A DNA stretch of 64,000 nucleotides from G963704535 sp963704535 (GTDB lineage Bacteria; Chloroflexota; Chloroflexia; Chloroflexales; Roseiflexaceae). The position numbers were made by a program, and so were the translations under genes. The stretch lies in assembly GCA_963704535.1 (NCBI GenBank), contig OY969916.1, positions 9,920,001-9,984,000 on the forward strand, in the 5' to 3' direction. This document shows, one piece after another, positions 1-8,799 of the stretch. The notes beneath the pieces were generated by a model that was not told the origin of the DNA, made no database searches, and saw nothing but the letters and a program-made list of their open reading frames with translations. Positions within the stretch are counted from its first letter, which is position 1; the number at the start of each line of letters is the position of its first letter.

Positions 1-1097
1 ACAACGTAACATCGGCCTATGACCCGGCGAATGCCCTGGATGTGGTGGGCGACCGCGTCTATGTCGTCAACGGTGGCTGGCGTGATGGCGGGCTGCGCGT
101 GCTCGACATCGCCGATCCCGCCATGCCGGAGCTACTGGGTTACACCCAACGGCCATTCGCCGGCAACGTGCAGGTCATCGGCAACCGGGCATATATCGGG
201 TGCGGACAGGGTTTCGGGAACTCCGGCGGCCTTTTCATTTTCGATGTGAGTGACCCCGAGGCGCCAGCGCTCATGGGGAGCTACCCGGTCAGCAACTCGG
301 TTGGGCTGCTTCAGGTTGCCGACGGCCGCGCATATATCGCGAGCAGCGAGCATGGCCTTCAGATCCTCGACGTAAGCGATCCGACCGAGCCGACGCTCGT
401 GGGCAGCTACGCCGCGGCCGGCGCGCTGGGCGACCTACAAATCGTTGGCGATATCGCATATGTTGCCGGTGGCGAGCATGGCCTCCTGCTCCTCGACGTG
501 CGCGACCCGGCCCGCCCGGCGCTGCTGGCGAGCTATGATACTCCCGGCAGCGTCCTGAGCCTGCATGTCGCCGGGGATCTGGTCTACATCGCCGACGGGC
601 CGGCGGGGCTGCTTATTCTGCGGGTGCGCCCGGATCTGTTCGCGGCGAGCGGGACGGTCGGGGGCGCCGGGGGGCGCTTCGCCAACGTCGACGCCAGCGT
701 GGCGCTGACCTTCCCGCCGGGTGCGATCAGCGACACGCTGACCTTTTCCTACACCGGCTTGCTGACGCCGGCCCCGCTCACCGAAGCCGATCAGGTGGTC
801 CTGCGCGGCTTTGCGCTGGAGGCGCGCGGGGATGACGGCGCGCCGGTCACTGCCTTCACCCAGCCCTACACGCTGGAGCTGACCTACACCCCCGCGCAGC
901 TCAGGGCGGCGCTGGTAGACGAGGCGACGCTGGCCGCCGTCGCATGGGATGGCCGGCGCTGGGTCGATCTGCTGCCGTGCGCCGGTTGCGGCCTGGACAC
1001 CGCCGGCAACCGCATCACGGTCGTCGCCGATCACCTGGGCACATTCGCGCTGATCGGCAAGCAGCGGCGGCTGTTTCTGCCGCTCGCGCTTCGGTGA
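1..1097 (+). CDS. LVIVD-repeat beta-propeller protein, 5' partial
   Basis: The reading frame is open from base 3 to the TGA at 1095-1097, so the gene starts upstream of the window. The first ~200 residues are about five copies of a ~42-residue repeat with a pattern like 'LQILDVSDPTEPTLVGSY', the hallmark of LVIVD repeats, which fold as a beta-propeller and are usually extracellular. The last ~140 residues have no LVIVD units; they look like a beta-rich surface domain and end in a short hydrophobic tail (FLPLALR). The enzymatic or binding role is unknown; cell-surface location is inferred from the family. No neighbour in the window suggests a pathway. Confidence 0.8.
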   Translation, partial: NVTSAYDPANALDVVGDRVYVVNGGWRDGGLRVLDIADPAMPELLGYTQRPFAGNVQVIGNRAYIGCGQGFGNSGGLFIFDVSDPEAPALMGSYPVSNSVGLLQVADGRAYIASSEHGLQILDVSDPTEPTLVGSYAAAGALGDLQIVGDIAYVAGGEHGLLLLDVRDPARPALLASYDTPGSVLSLHVAGDLVYIADGPAGLLILRVRPDLFAASGTVGGAGGRFANVDASVALTFPPGAISDTLTFSYTGLLTPAPLTEADQVVLRGFALEARGDDGAPVTAFTQPYTLELTYTPAQLRAALVDEATLAAVAWDGRRWVDLLPCAGCGLDTAGNRITVVADHLGTFALIGKQRRLFLPLALR

Positions 1098-1186
1098 TGC
1101 ACTGGCTCCTTTTCACCACCGATGTGTTATAATGATGCCCCGTCCTGAACGGAACATCGGTGTAATCCCCTGCGTTGGAGCCATGC

Positions 1187-3122
1187 ATGCGCCGCCCCAA
1201 TCTTCGCCGGCCAAGTTCGCCGCACCAACCTGTAGCTTCTATTGATCGAGGCGCTCGCGCCAGCATCGCCAGGCGGCTGCGCTGGTCCTATTTGGTCTCC
1301 TCGACCCTGCCGCTGATCATCGTCGGCGGGCTGCTGCTCGCGATCAGCTCGCGGGCGCTGCAAAGCAGCGTCTACGCCGAGCAGCAGGGCGGCGCGACGC
1401 GCATCTCGCGCGATATCTCAGGCTACGTGGCGAATCACCAGGCCGAGGTCGCCCGCTATGGTCTACAGGTGCGCCCGACGATCCCGGTCGATGCCCAGGT
1501 CCGCGCGGCCAAGAACTTGCAGTCTACCAACCCCAATCTGCTCAACCTGGCGGTGCTCGACAACACCGGCAGGGAGCAACTGCGGGTATCGCGGCTGCTT
1601 GAGGTACCGGCCGACGAACTGGCCAGCCGCAGCGACGATGCCGGCGTGCAACTGGCCCTCGCGCAGGGCCGGCGCAGCTATTCGACGATCGCTCCCAATG
1701 CCGACGGCGTTCCCAGCTTTGTGCTGACGCTGCCGCTGCCCAACGACGCCGGCTCGATCGTCGGCGCGCTGCGGGCCGAGATCAGCGCCGAGCCGATCGC
1801 CAAGGAGCTGCGCGATGCGACGACCAGCTCGGAGAGCTATGCCTACCTGGTCAACCGCGCCGACGGCGCGCTGCTGCTCGACGACGGCGCGCCCGGCTTC
1901 GGGGAGCCGCGCCAGATCGCCACGCTGCTGGCCGCCGAGCAGGGCACTGCGGAGTACGCTGGCGCGCGCGACGACGATGTGATCGGCACGATCGCGCCGG
2001 TGCTGGTCGGCGACGACGACGCCCCGACCGGCTGGGCGGTGGTGGTCGAGCGGCCGGCGTCCGAGGCGTTCGGCTGGCGTGCGCCGCAGCGTCCTGCTGC
2101 TGACCGGCCTGGTACTGCTGGTGGTGGGGCTGGCGCTGTTCTGGGCGTTCCGCCAGGCGCGCTACATTCTGCGCCCCTTGCAGGCGCTGCGCGACGGCGC
2201 GCTGGCGTTGGGCGAAGGGCACCTCGACCACCGGATCGAGCCGCTTGGCGACGACGAGATGGGCGACCTGGCGCAGACGTTCAACCAGATGGCCGAGCAT
2301 CTCCAGCAGTCGCTCGACGAGATCGAGCAGCAGAACGACCGGCTGCGGCGCGGCCTGGCGCTGGCGCGCGACATCCAGATCGGGCTGCTGCCCGACCGGC
2401 CGCCCTGGAGCGCCGATGATCTGGCGGTGTACGCCCGCTCGATCCCGGCCTACGAGGTCGGCGGCGATTTCTATTCCTACCTGGCGCTGCCGGAGGGCCG
2501 CGCCGCGATCGCCATCGGCGACATCTCCGGCAAGGGTATCGGCGCGGCGCTGCTCATGGCGCTGACCTCCAGCGCCGTCGAGTCGCAGGGGCGCGAGATC
2601 GAGCACCCGGCCCAGGTGCTCACAGCCCTGAACAATCTGCTGGCACCGCGCCTGCGGGCCAATCATATGAATGCGGCGCTGCTATTCGCGGTGTTTGATC
2701 ACCACAGCCAGATGCTGCGAGTGGCCAACGCCGGGATGATCTCGCCGGTGCTGGTCTCACTCGATGGGAGCCAGTATGTCGAGGCCGGCGGCCTGCCGCT
2801 GGGCTCGTTTGCCGGGGCGATCTACCAGGAGGTATCGGTCGAGCTGCACCATGGCGACACTGTGCTGCTGGTGAGTGATGGGGTGGTTGAGGCGCACAAT
2901 GCGCAGGGTGAGCTGTTTGGCTTCGAGCGGTTGGAGGCGACGATCGCCGAGGCCACGCCCGGCGATGTGCGCGCGCTGGTGGAGTTGGTTATCGAACGTG
3001 TCCAGGCGTTTATGGGCGATACCGAGCAGCATGACGATATCACCGTCGTCGCCGTCCGGCCCTCGGTTATCAGCAGCATACCGCTGGAGCAGGAGGATAC
3101 CGTTAGTTATGCAACTGTTTGA
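1187..3122 (+). pseudogene. Sensor + HAMP + SpoIIE-type PP2C serine phosphatase, frameshifted
   Basis: Two overlapping frames together make one familiar protein. The first (ATG 1187; a TTG lies at 1175) gives a basic N-terminus, a membrane segment around residues 30-50 and a dCache-like extracytoplasmic domain to about residue 299. Near 2083-2092 the frame shifts by one base. The second frame continues with membrane segment VLLLTGLVLLVVGLALFWAF, a HAMP helix pair, a short coiled coil (QQSLDEIEQQNDRLRR) and a PP2C/SpoIIE phosphatase with YEVGGDFY, GDISGKGIGAALLMA, VSDGVVEAHN and HDDITVV. Such proteins dephosphorylate anti-sigma-factor antagonists in partner-switching pathways; no partner genes are nearby. 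The homology is clear, but whether the frameshift is real or a sequencing error cannot be decided. The end overlaps the next gene by 14 bases. Confidence 0.8.
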
Positions 3123-4311
3123 TACACTCAGGGGCCAGAAGGCGACGCTTGAGATCCCGCGCGACCGACCGCTGACGGTTTACGTCTGCGGCGTGACGCC
3201 CTATGATACGACACATGTGGGCCACGCCCACACGTTCGTGGTCTTCGACGCGCTGATGCGCTATCTGCGCTTCAAGGGCGCGCAGGTGCGCTATTGCCAG
3301 AACGTCACCGATGTGGACGACCCGCTGTTCGAGCGCGCCGCGCGCGACGGCATCGATTGGCAGGAGCTGGCGCGCCGCGAGACGCAACAGTTCGTGGACG
3401 ACAGCGCGGCGCTTAACCTCATCCCGCCGGATCATTTTCCCAAAGCCTCGGAGGAGATCCCGGCGATGATCCCGATCATCGAGCGGCTAATCGAGCTTGG
3501 TCACGCCTACGCCCGCAATGGCAACGTCTACTACCGCGTCAGGTCCGAGCCGACCTATGGGGAGATGGCGCGGATGGGCTACGACGAGCTGCTGGCGACG
3601 GCCAATGAGCGCGGCAACTACCCCGACGACCCCAACAAGGAGGACCCGCTGGACTTCGTGCTGTGGCAGGCCGGCAACCCTGGCGACCCGACTTGGCCGA
3701 GCCCGTGGGGGCCTGGCCGGCCTGGCTGGCATATCGAGTGTACCACGATGGCGACCCGCTACCTCGGCCCGCAGATCGACATTCACGGCGGCGGGCGCGA
3801 CCTGATCTTCCCGCACCACCCCTCGGAGATCGTCCAGACCGAGCCGGTCACTGGCGTCCGACCGTTCGTGCGCTTCTGGATGCACGGCGGGCTGACCTGG
3901 CTCGACGGCCAGAAGATGAGCAAGTCGCTCGGCAACATGGTCTTCATCCGCGACGCGCTCAAAGAGCACAATGCCGACGCGCTGCGCTGGTACCTGCTGT
4001 CGTTCCCCTACCGCGAGGACTTTCACTACGAGCGAACCGGGGTCGTGGCGGCCGAGCAACAGGTCGCCCGGCTGCGCGAGGCGCTGCGGGCCACCGGCGG
4101 GCCGGAGCCGGCGCTGGACGCATCGGGGCCGCGTGCGGCGTTCCTGGCCGCGCTCGACGACGACCTTCAGACGCCGCAGGCGCTGGCGCAGATCGACCTC
4201 CTGGTCGGCGAGGTGATCGCCGCTGCTGCGACCGGGCGCGATGTCGGCGCGGCGCAAGCGGCGCTGCGCGAGATGGCCGGGATCATCGGGTTCTGGGCCG
4301 CCGAGAAATAA
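3109..4311 (+). CDS. cysS: Short cysteinyl-tRNA synthetase-like / MshC-like cysteine ligase
   Basis: Class I ligase of 400 residues. HIGH motif as HVGH at 36-39, KMSKS at 269-273, adenylation/zinc site with Cys27, Cys in GRPGWHIEC, and HHPSE. It activates cysteine as an adenylate. CysRS proteins normally have about 460-490 residues with a C-terminal anticodon-binding domain; here the protein stops just after the DALR-like helices. Length and phrases such as VTDVDDPLFERAARDGIDW and PSWPSPWGPGRPGW-like text resemble MshC, the mycothiol-pathway cysteine ligase, while the zinc-site Glu (HHPSE) is CysRS-like. The start follows AGGAGG at 3091-3096 and overlaps the phosphatase end. The true substrate (tRNA-Cys or an amino-sugar) is undecided. 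Confidence 0.8.
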   Translation: MQLFDTLRGQKATLEIPRDRPLTVYVCGVTPYDTTHVGHAHTFVVFDALMRYLRFKGAQVRYCQNVTDVDDPLFERAARDGIDWQELARRETQQFVDDSAALNLIPPDHFPKASEEIPAMIPIIERLIELGHAYARNGNVYYRVRSEPTYGEMARMGYDELLATANERGNYPDDPNKEDPLDFVLWQAGNPGDPTWPSPWGPGRPGWHIECTTMATRYLGPQIDIHGGGRDLIFPHHPSEIVQTEPVTGVRPFVRFWMHGGLTWLDGQKMSKSLGNMVFIRDALKEHNADALRWYLLSFPYREDFHYERTGVVAAEQQVARLREALRATGGPEPALDASGPRAAFLAALDDDLQTPQALAQIDLLVGEVIAAAATGRDVGAAQAALREMAGIIGFWAAEK

Positions 4312-4321
4312 ACGCAGTCCC

Positions 4322-4381
4322 TCCGTGAAACGTGAAACGTGATGCGTGAACGCGCTCTACCCTCACGTTTCACGTTTTACG
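4322..4381. repeat. Heptad-type tract CGTGAAA with complementary arm
   Basis: Units of GTGAAAC/GTGATGC are followed by the complementary CACGTTTCACGTTTTACG, so the transcript can fold into a hairpin between the two genes. One of many such tracts in the window. Confidence 0.7.
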
Positions 4382-4414
4382 ATTTCATGCCGTCTGAGTG
4401 ATAGGAGTGAATCG

Positions 4415-5041
4415 GTGCATACGCGCATCGCTACGTCTGAAGACGCCGCCGCGATCACTCGGATCTACAACCAGGGTATTGAGGATCGGGTCGCCACCTT
4501 CGAGACCCGCCCGCGCTCGGCCGAGGATGTGCGCGAATGGTTCGACGGTCGGCACCCAATCGTGGTGGTCGAAGACGAGGGCGCGATCGTCGCCTTCGCA
4601 TCCACCTCGACCTACCGACCGCGCGAGTGCTACGCCGGTATCGCCGAGTTCTCGGTGTATGTCGCGCGCGAGGGGCGCGGGCGCGGCGCCGGCCGCGCGG
4701 CCATGCAGGCGCTGATCGCCGCCGCCGAAGCGGCCGGGTTCTGGAAACTGGTCTCGCGGGTCTTCCCGGAAAACACTGCCAGCCTGGCCCTGTTGCGTTC
4801 GCTCGGCTTCCGCGAGGTCGGCGTCTACGCGAAGCACGGCCAGCTCGACGGCGCGTGGCGCGACGTGGTCATTGTTGAGTTGCTGATCGAGGCGAACTTG
4901 ATCGACATCGCGGCGCTCACCGATGCCGTCGAGCAGGCCAACCGCGAAGGCTGGTACGAGTATGATCCGGCGACTGGGCTGATTAACGACACGCCGGTGA
5001 TGGTCGAGTGTCCACTGGGAACTGTGGACGAGGCCGAATGA
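4415..5041 (+). CDS. GNAT acetyltransferase, phosphinothricin acetyltransferase-like
   Basis: N-acetyltransferase of 208 residues using acetyl-CoA. The N-terminus (RIATSEDAAAITRIYNQGIE) and the phrase HGQLDGAWRDVVIVELL are typical of the PAT/ArsN-type GNAT family, which acetylates phosphinothricin-like amino acids; the acetyl-CoA loop is the EGRGRGAGRAAMQAL region. The last ~45 residues after the GNAT core are an unrecognised tail. GTG at 4415 is preferred because AGGAG lies at 4403-4407, seven bases upstream; upstream extension would run into the repeat tract. Natural substrate is unknown. It converges on the amylase gene, with a long hairpin between them. Confidence 0.8.
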   Translation: MHTRIATSEDAAAITRIYNQGIEDRVATFETRPRSAEDVREWFDGRHPIVVVEDEGAIVAFASTSTYRPRECYAGIAEFSVYVAREGRGRGAGRAAMQALIAAAEAAGFWKLVSRVFPENTASLALLRSLGFREVGVYAKHGQLDGAWRDVVIVELLIEANLIDIAALTDAVEQANREGWYEYDPATGLINDTPVMVECPLGTVDEAE

Positions 5042-5055
5042 GCTTGGATAAGAAA

Positions 5056-5093
5056 ACGGATAGGACGGAAACCTGCGTTTCCGTCCTATCCGT
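5056..5093. terminator. 17-bp perfect hairpin between convergent genes
   Basis: Arms 5056-5072 and 5077-5093 are exactly complementary around a CTGC loop. It sits between the convergent acetyltransferase and amylase genes, so it could stop transcription both ways. The arms are made of GGATAGG-type units and further TATCCGC units follow to 5115, so it also belongs to the heptad-tract family. There is no clear T-run. Confidence 0.55.
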
Positions 5094-5114
5094 TCTATCC
5101 GCTCTCTATCCGCT

Positions 5115-7256
5115 CTAGTACTGCCACCCCACCGTCGTGCTGCCGGTGCCGCTGCACGGCGCGGTGTAGGAGTGGTTCGCGCCGTTCTCCCAGGTAACAG
5201 CGCCGCCGGACGTGATCTTGATAAACTTGAACTGGATCGTGGCGCAGGCCGGAACGCTGGCAGTGATGAACCAGTTCGGGTAGTTGGGCGGCAGCATCGG
5301 CCCGATCGCCACACTGCTGCTGGTCGACCAGTTCCCCAACTCGTAGACACTCCCGGTGAGGTAGATATTGTCGCCCATACTGGTCGGGCTGGCGTTGTTC
5401 ACCGTAAATGTTACCGGCACCTGGTTGCCGGAGAGCACCATCACATCATAGGTGTTGCTGGTGCCGGCGCCGGTCGTCACCTTGACCTGGGTGGTGCCGG
5501 CCGCGACCGACGGCGTCGTCACGACGATCCGGCTGGACGACCAGCTCACGACGCTGGCGGCGGTCGTCCCGAACAGCACGCTGCCGGGCGAGCTGCCGAA
5601 CCCGCGGCCCTCGACCGTGATCGTCTGGCCGGAGCGGGTCAGCACCGGCGTGACACCGCCGAGCTGCGGCGCCGACGGCGACGCCAGCTTGTACGACCAG
5701 ACCATGGCCTTGTTTGGCCCCAGATTGAACGCCGTGACCGGGTTGTTACCGCCGCTGCCGCTGTTCACCGTGATATTGAAGCCGCCCAGCAGCCCGGTCA
5801 GCTCGTCGCTATAGGTCCCCGCCGGCAGCGAGGTGTTCAGGCTGGTGATGTTGTAAGTCGACGAGGCCGACTTATTGATCGCCACCAGCACGACATCGCT
5901 GTAGAACTTGCGCTCGTAGATATACACGTCGCTGTTCAGCCAGCGCTGGGTGTGCCCGCCGTACTGGAGCGCCGGCTGGTTCTGCTTGAGCGTCGAGAGC
6001 TTGTTGATCACCTGGTAGGCAGTGGTGCTGGTGCTGAAGCCGGGCATCATCGGGCGGTTGTACGGGTCGCCGCCACCGCTGGTGTCGTTGTGCAGGTACT
6101 GCTCGGTGCCGTAGTACAGGCAGGGAGTGCCGCGCACGGTCATCAGGAACGTCAGCGCCTGGTGCAGCCGCGTATTGTTGTTATTGATCGTCAGGAACCG
6201 CGACATGTCGTGGTTGTCGATAAAGGTTACAAGGTTCTCCTTGTACTTATAGTCGGTCCCGGTCTTGGTGATCGCCGCGTCCAGGCTAGTCATGCTGACA
6301 TTGTAGCCGAAGCTGTCGCGGATGGCCTGGTTCAGGTAGAAGTCCAGCACCGAGATGCCGCTCTGGTTGGCGAAGCGCACATTCTCGTTGTAGAGCGGGT
6401 CGGTATAGCTGCCCAGGTACCACTCGCCGAACAGGAACATATCCTTGGTATTGAGCGCGTCGTCGGCAAAGGTGCGCTGCCAGCCAAACGGCATATGCTT
6501 GACGGCGTCGACCCGCAGGCCGTCGACGTTGTGGCCCAGCCAGGTGTTCAGCGAGGCGTTCAGGTAGCTGTCGATGCCGGCGTGCTCCTGGGAGAAGTCG
6601 GCCAAGTCGGCCAGGTTCTTGTACTGGGTCTCGAAGCGGTCGTCCCAATTGGTGATCCCGCCGTTGTGGTGAAAATAGCCGCTGGGATCGTTGAGGTAGT
6701 CGCCCATGAAGGTGCCGTTGTCGTACAGCGCGCCCTTCTCGGCAAAGGTCGCGTCAGCAGGGTTGGCCGGGCTCGTGTGGTTGGGCGCCCAATCGACGAT
6801 CACCTTAATGCCGGCGTTGTGCGCTGCCGTGACCATGGCGTCGAACTCGGACCACGAGCCGAAGTGCTCCTCGGGCACCTTGAAGTCGCGCGTCCAATAG
6901 CCGTGGTAGCCGGCGTTGGGCGTGCCGGAGTAGACCGCAGCCTTGTCGATATTGTCGACCGGCGGCGAGATCCAGATCGCCGTGACGCCCATGCCCTGGA
7001 GGTAGCTCATCTTCTGCTGGATGCCGGCGAAGTCGCCGCCCCAGTAGAGCTTCCAGTTGGCCTTGGTGCTGTCGTACATGTTGAGGCTTTTCGCGGGGTT
7101 GTTATTGGCGCTGTTGCCGTCGAAGAAGCGATCGGTCATGACCTGGTAGCACAGATCGCTTTTCAGGCTGCTCCGGGCGCTCACCGGCGATGCCGTCGCC
7201 GGCCGAGTGAAGCAGACCATCCCCAACACCATCAGGACCACGAGCAGTCGTCGCAT
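5115..7256 (-). CDS. Secreted GH13 alpha-amylase with CGTase architecture (IPT + CBM20)
   Basis: Extracellular starch-degrading enzyme of 713 residues, the usual size of cyclodextrin glucanotransferases. Order: signal peptide (1-22, ending ATA), GH13 A/B domains, domain C, an IPT/TIG domain near 535-620 and a C-terminal CBM20 starch-binding domain (VPVTFTVNNASP onward). Catalytic residues are visible: nucleophile Asp250 (DGLRVDAVKH), acid/base Glu278 (FGEWY) and Asp350 (FIDNHD). At the position of the CGTase central aromatic (NLYDLAD) it has NLADLAD, Ala216, which suggests hydrolysis rather than cyclisation (inference from remembered alignments). The ATG is preceded by AAGGAGG. No sugar transporter is adjacent. 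Confidence 0.9.
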   Translation of the reverse strand: MRRLLVVLMVLGMVCFTRPATASPVSARSSLKSDLCYQVMTDRFFDGNSANNNPAKSLNMYDSTKANWKLYWGGDFAGIQQKMSYLQGMGVTAIWISPPVDNIDKAAVYSGTPNAGYHGYWTRDFKVPEEHFGSWSEFDAMVTAAHNAGIKVIVDWAPNHTSPANPADATFAEKGALYDNGTFMGDYLNDPSGYFHHNGGITNWDDRFETQYKNLADLADFSQEHAGIDSYLNASLNTWLGHNVDGLRVDAVKHMPFGWQRTFADDALNTKDMFLFGEWYLGSYTDPLYNENVRFANQSGISVLDFYLNQAIRDSFGYNVSMTSLDAAITKTGTDYKYKENLVTFIDNHDMSRFLTINNNNTRLHQALTFLMTVRGTPCLYYGTEQYLHNDTSGGGDPYNRPMMPGFSTSTTAYQVINKLSTLKQNQPALQYGGHTQRWLNSDVYIYERKFYSDVVLVAINKSASSTYNITSLNTSLPAGTYSDELTGLLGGFNITVNSGSGGNNPVTAFNLGPNKAMVWSYKLASPSAPQLGGVTPVLTRSGQTITVEGRGFGSSPGSVLFGTTAASVVSWSSSRIVVTTPSVAAGTTQVKVTTGAGTSNTYDVMVLSGNQVPVTFTVNNASPTSMGDNIYLTGSVYELGNWSTSSSVAIGPMLPPNYPNWFITASVPACATIQFKFIKITSGGAVTWENGANHSYTAPCSGTGSTTVGWQY

Positions 7257-7394
7257 ACCTTTTCCTCCTTCGTCGAGGTCTAGTAAACCGGTACAGAGAA
7301 CCGATTTAAGTTAACATGCGGCATCACTGTGCGCATGCCTTTGGTATCACGAAAATCCAGCGTAGCGCGTGGGATGGGGCGCGGCGATGGCTGG

Positions 7395-7886
7395 CTACGC
7401 CTCGGGTATCTCAGCTTCCACTGGCGCGGCGGGCTGGGCTGCCAAGTCGGCGGTGAGCGCCGCGATCAGCCCCTCGACCAGGGTGTGCAGGATCTCCTGT
7501 GATGGGAGGTCGAGGGCGCCAAGACGACGGTGGATGGCCGCCTCATAGACCCTGCGGGCATCCTCCAGGCGCAACGCACCCTGCTGAGTGAGCGAGACCC
7601 GCACCAGCCGCTGGTCGCGCTCGTCGCCGCGGCAATGCACCAGCCCCTGCTGCGCCAGGCGCTGGACCAGCCGGGTGATATTGCCCCGTGTACACAGCAG
7701 AACCTGGCTGAGTTCGGTGATCGTCGCGCCTTCCCGCGCGCGCACCTGAAGCAGCAAGTTGTACTGGGTCGGAGTCAGACCGACCGCCCGCAACGCGCGT
7801 CGATCGCCGTCATCGAGCAGCACGTAGATCTGCTGCAATCCATGGTAGATGTTCAATAGATGATCGCCAGTATCCATACTTGCCAC
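7395..7886 (-). CDS. MarR-family transcriptional regulator
   Basis: 163-residue winged-helix regulator. Helix-turn-helix text ITELSQVLLCTRGNITRLVQRLAQQGLV followed by the wing DERDQRLVRVSLTQQG is typical of MarR; terminal helices would dimerise. The frame opens at GTG 7886, with ATG at 7877 as alternative; neither has a good Shine-Dalgarno, so the message may be nearly leaderless. A perfect 20-bp palindrome abuts the start and a consensus promoter lies just beyond it, so autoregulation is likely (inference). The C-terminal Ala/Pro tail is unremarkable. The ligand is unknown, and no efflux or oxidoreductase gene is adjacent. Confidence 0.88.
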   Translation of the reverse strand: MASMDTGDHLLNIYHGLQQIYVLLDDGDRRALRAVGLTPTQYNLLLQVRAREGATITELSQVLLCTRGNITRLVQRLAQQGLVHCRGDERDQRLVRVSLTQQGALRLEDARRVYEAAIHRRLGALDLPSQEILHTLVEGLIAALTADLAAQPAAPVEAEIPEA

Positions 7887-7906
7887 TTTGTTGACTAGTC
7901 AACAAA
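7887..7906. promoter_or_regulatory. 20-bp perfect palindrome, probable MarR operator
   Basis: TTTGTTGACTAGTCAACAAA is identical on both strands. It begins one base upstream of the regulator's first start codon and lies just after the predicted transcription start, where a bound dimer would block transcription. Confidence 0.75.
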
Positions 7907-7915
7907 CCTATGCTG

Positions 7916-7944
7916 ATAGTACTCCCAGTACGGCGATTTGTCAA
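7916..7944 (-). promoter_or_regulatory. Sigma70-type promoter of the MarR gene
   Basis: On the minus strand TTGACA (7939-7944), a 17-base spacer and TACTAT (7916-7921). The predicted start near 7909 sits at the edge of the palindrome. Confidence 0.65.
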
Positions 7945-7956
7945 GCGGGAAGTTGC

Positions 7957-8009
7957 GGAGAAAAAGGGAATTTGAGGGGGCAGCCCCTCAGTCTCCCCCA
8001 CCCACTTGG
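7957..8009. repeat. G/C palindrome repeat (family G)
   Basis: Core TTTGAGGGGGCAGCCCCTCA with flanking AAAAAGGG and CTCCCCCACCCAC, a copy of the dispersed palindrome seen about 18 times in this window. It lies upstream of the EF-P promoter. Confidence 0.7.
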
Positions 8010-8039
8010 TTGCGCCTTTGAGCATCTCTATGCTATAAT
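8010..8039 (+). promoter_or_regulatory. Promoter of the EF-P gene
   Basis: TTGCGC (8010-8015), an 18-base spacer and a perfect TATAAT (8034-8039). The start codon is about 75 bases downstream. Confidence 0.55.
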
Positions 8040-8117
8040 GTGCGCGGTTAGCGACTATTGGCACCCCAACGCGCCGCTCGCTTAAAGAGCGGCGCTTTCT
8101 ATGGACAGGAGCACCCT

Positions 8118-8681
8118 ATGGCGACAACATCAGATCTGCGCACCAATATCATCATCCGCTACAATGGCGTGCTGCACCGCGTTACCGAGTTTCACCACCA
8201 CGCCCCCGGCAACTGGCGCGCGATGGTGATTATGAAGCTCAAGAACTTGCAGACCGGCAAGACGATCGAGGAGCGGGTGCGCGCCGGCTCCGACATCGAG
8301 ATCGTGCGGGTCGAGAAGCGAGGGATGCAGTACCTCTACCGCGACGGCGACTCCTTCCATTTCATGGATACGGAGACCTTTGATCAGATCGAGATCCCCG
8401 GCGGTACGATCGGCGAGCCGGCCCAGTTCATGAAAGAGAACGAGATGGCCGACGTGCTGTTCTACGACGACAACAAGATCCTGGGCGTCGAGATGCCGCT
8501 GTCCGTGACGCTCCAGGTCACCGAGGCCAGCACCGCCCTGCGCGGCGACACCGCGACCAACGTCACCAAGGCGGTGACGCTCGAGACCGGCGCGGTCATC
8601 CATGTGCCCGCCTTCGTGAACGAGGGCGACTACGTGCGCGTGGACACTCGGACGGGCGAGTACATCGAGCGGATGAAGTAG
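8118..8681 (+). CDS. efp: Translation elongation factor P
   Basis: 187 residues, the normal EF-P size, with the three beta-barrel domains (KOW-like N-terminal, OB, C-terminal). EF-P binds the ribosome between the P and E sites and relieves stalling at polyproline. The tip loop that normally carries Lys34 (PGKG) reads APGNWRAM here, with Asn32 at the modified position, so lysylation by EpmA or rhamnosylation by EarP is not expected. The ATG at 8118 gives the standard N-terminus; longer frames from 8058 have no family support. Expressed from its own promoter at 8010-8039. Confidence 0.93.
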   Translation: MATTSDLRTNIIIRYNGVLHRVTEFHHHAPGNWRAMVIMKLKNLQTGKTIEERVRAGSDIEIVRVEKRGMQYLYRDGDSFHFMDTETFDQIEIPGGTIGEPAQFMKENEMADVLFYDDNKILGVEMPLSVTLQVTEASTALRGDTATNVTKAVTLETGAVIHVPAFVNEGDYVRVDTRTGEYIERMK

Positions 8682-8799
8682 TCAGTGGTCCGTTGTCCGT
8701 TGTCAGTAGCCCAACCGACAATGGAGCATAGACGCTTGCCGGTTGTTCGTTGTCAGTGACCGCAACTGACAATGGACAACTGACCACGGACAATATCAC
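8682..8799. repeat. TTGTCCG/TTGTCAG heptad tract with complementary arm
   Basis: Units GTCCGTTGTCCGTTGTCAGT are answered by ACTGACAATGGACAACTGACCACGGACAA, giving an inverted repeat between the convergent EF-P and methyltransferase genes. Confidence 0.7.

Noticed and set aside
1128..1133. TATAAT upstream of the phosphatase gene
   Set aside because: No acceptable -35 hexamer at 16-18 bases; listed here only as a weak possibility.
5172..7283. 703-codon open frame opposite the amylase
   Set aside because: Composition is the shadow of a GC-rich gene (runs of H, R, V, G), and the minus strand has full catalytic motifs and a signal peptide.
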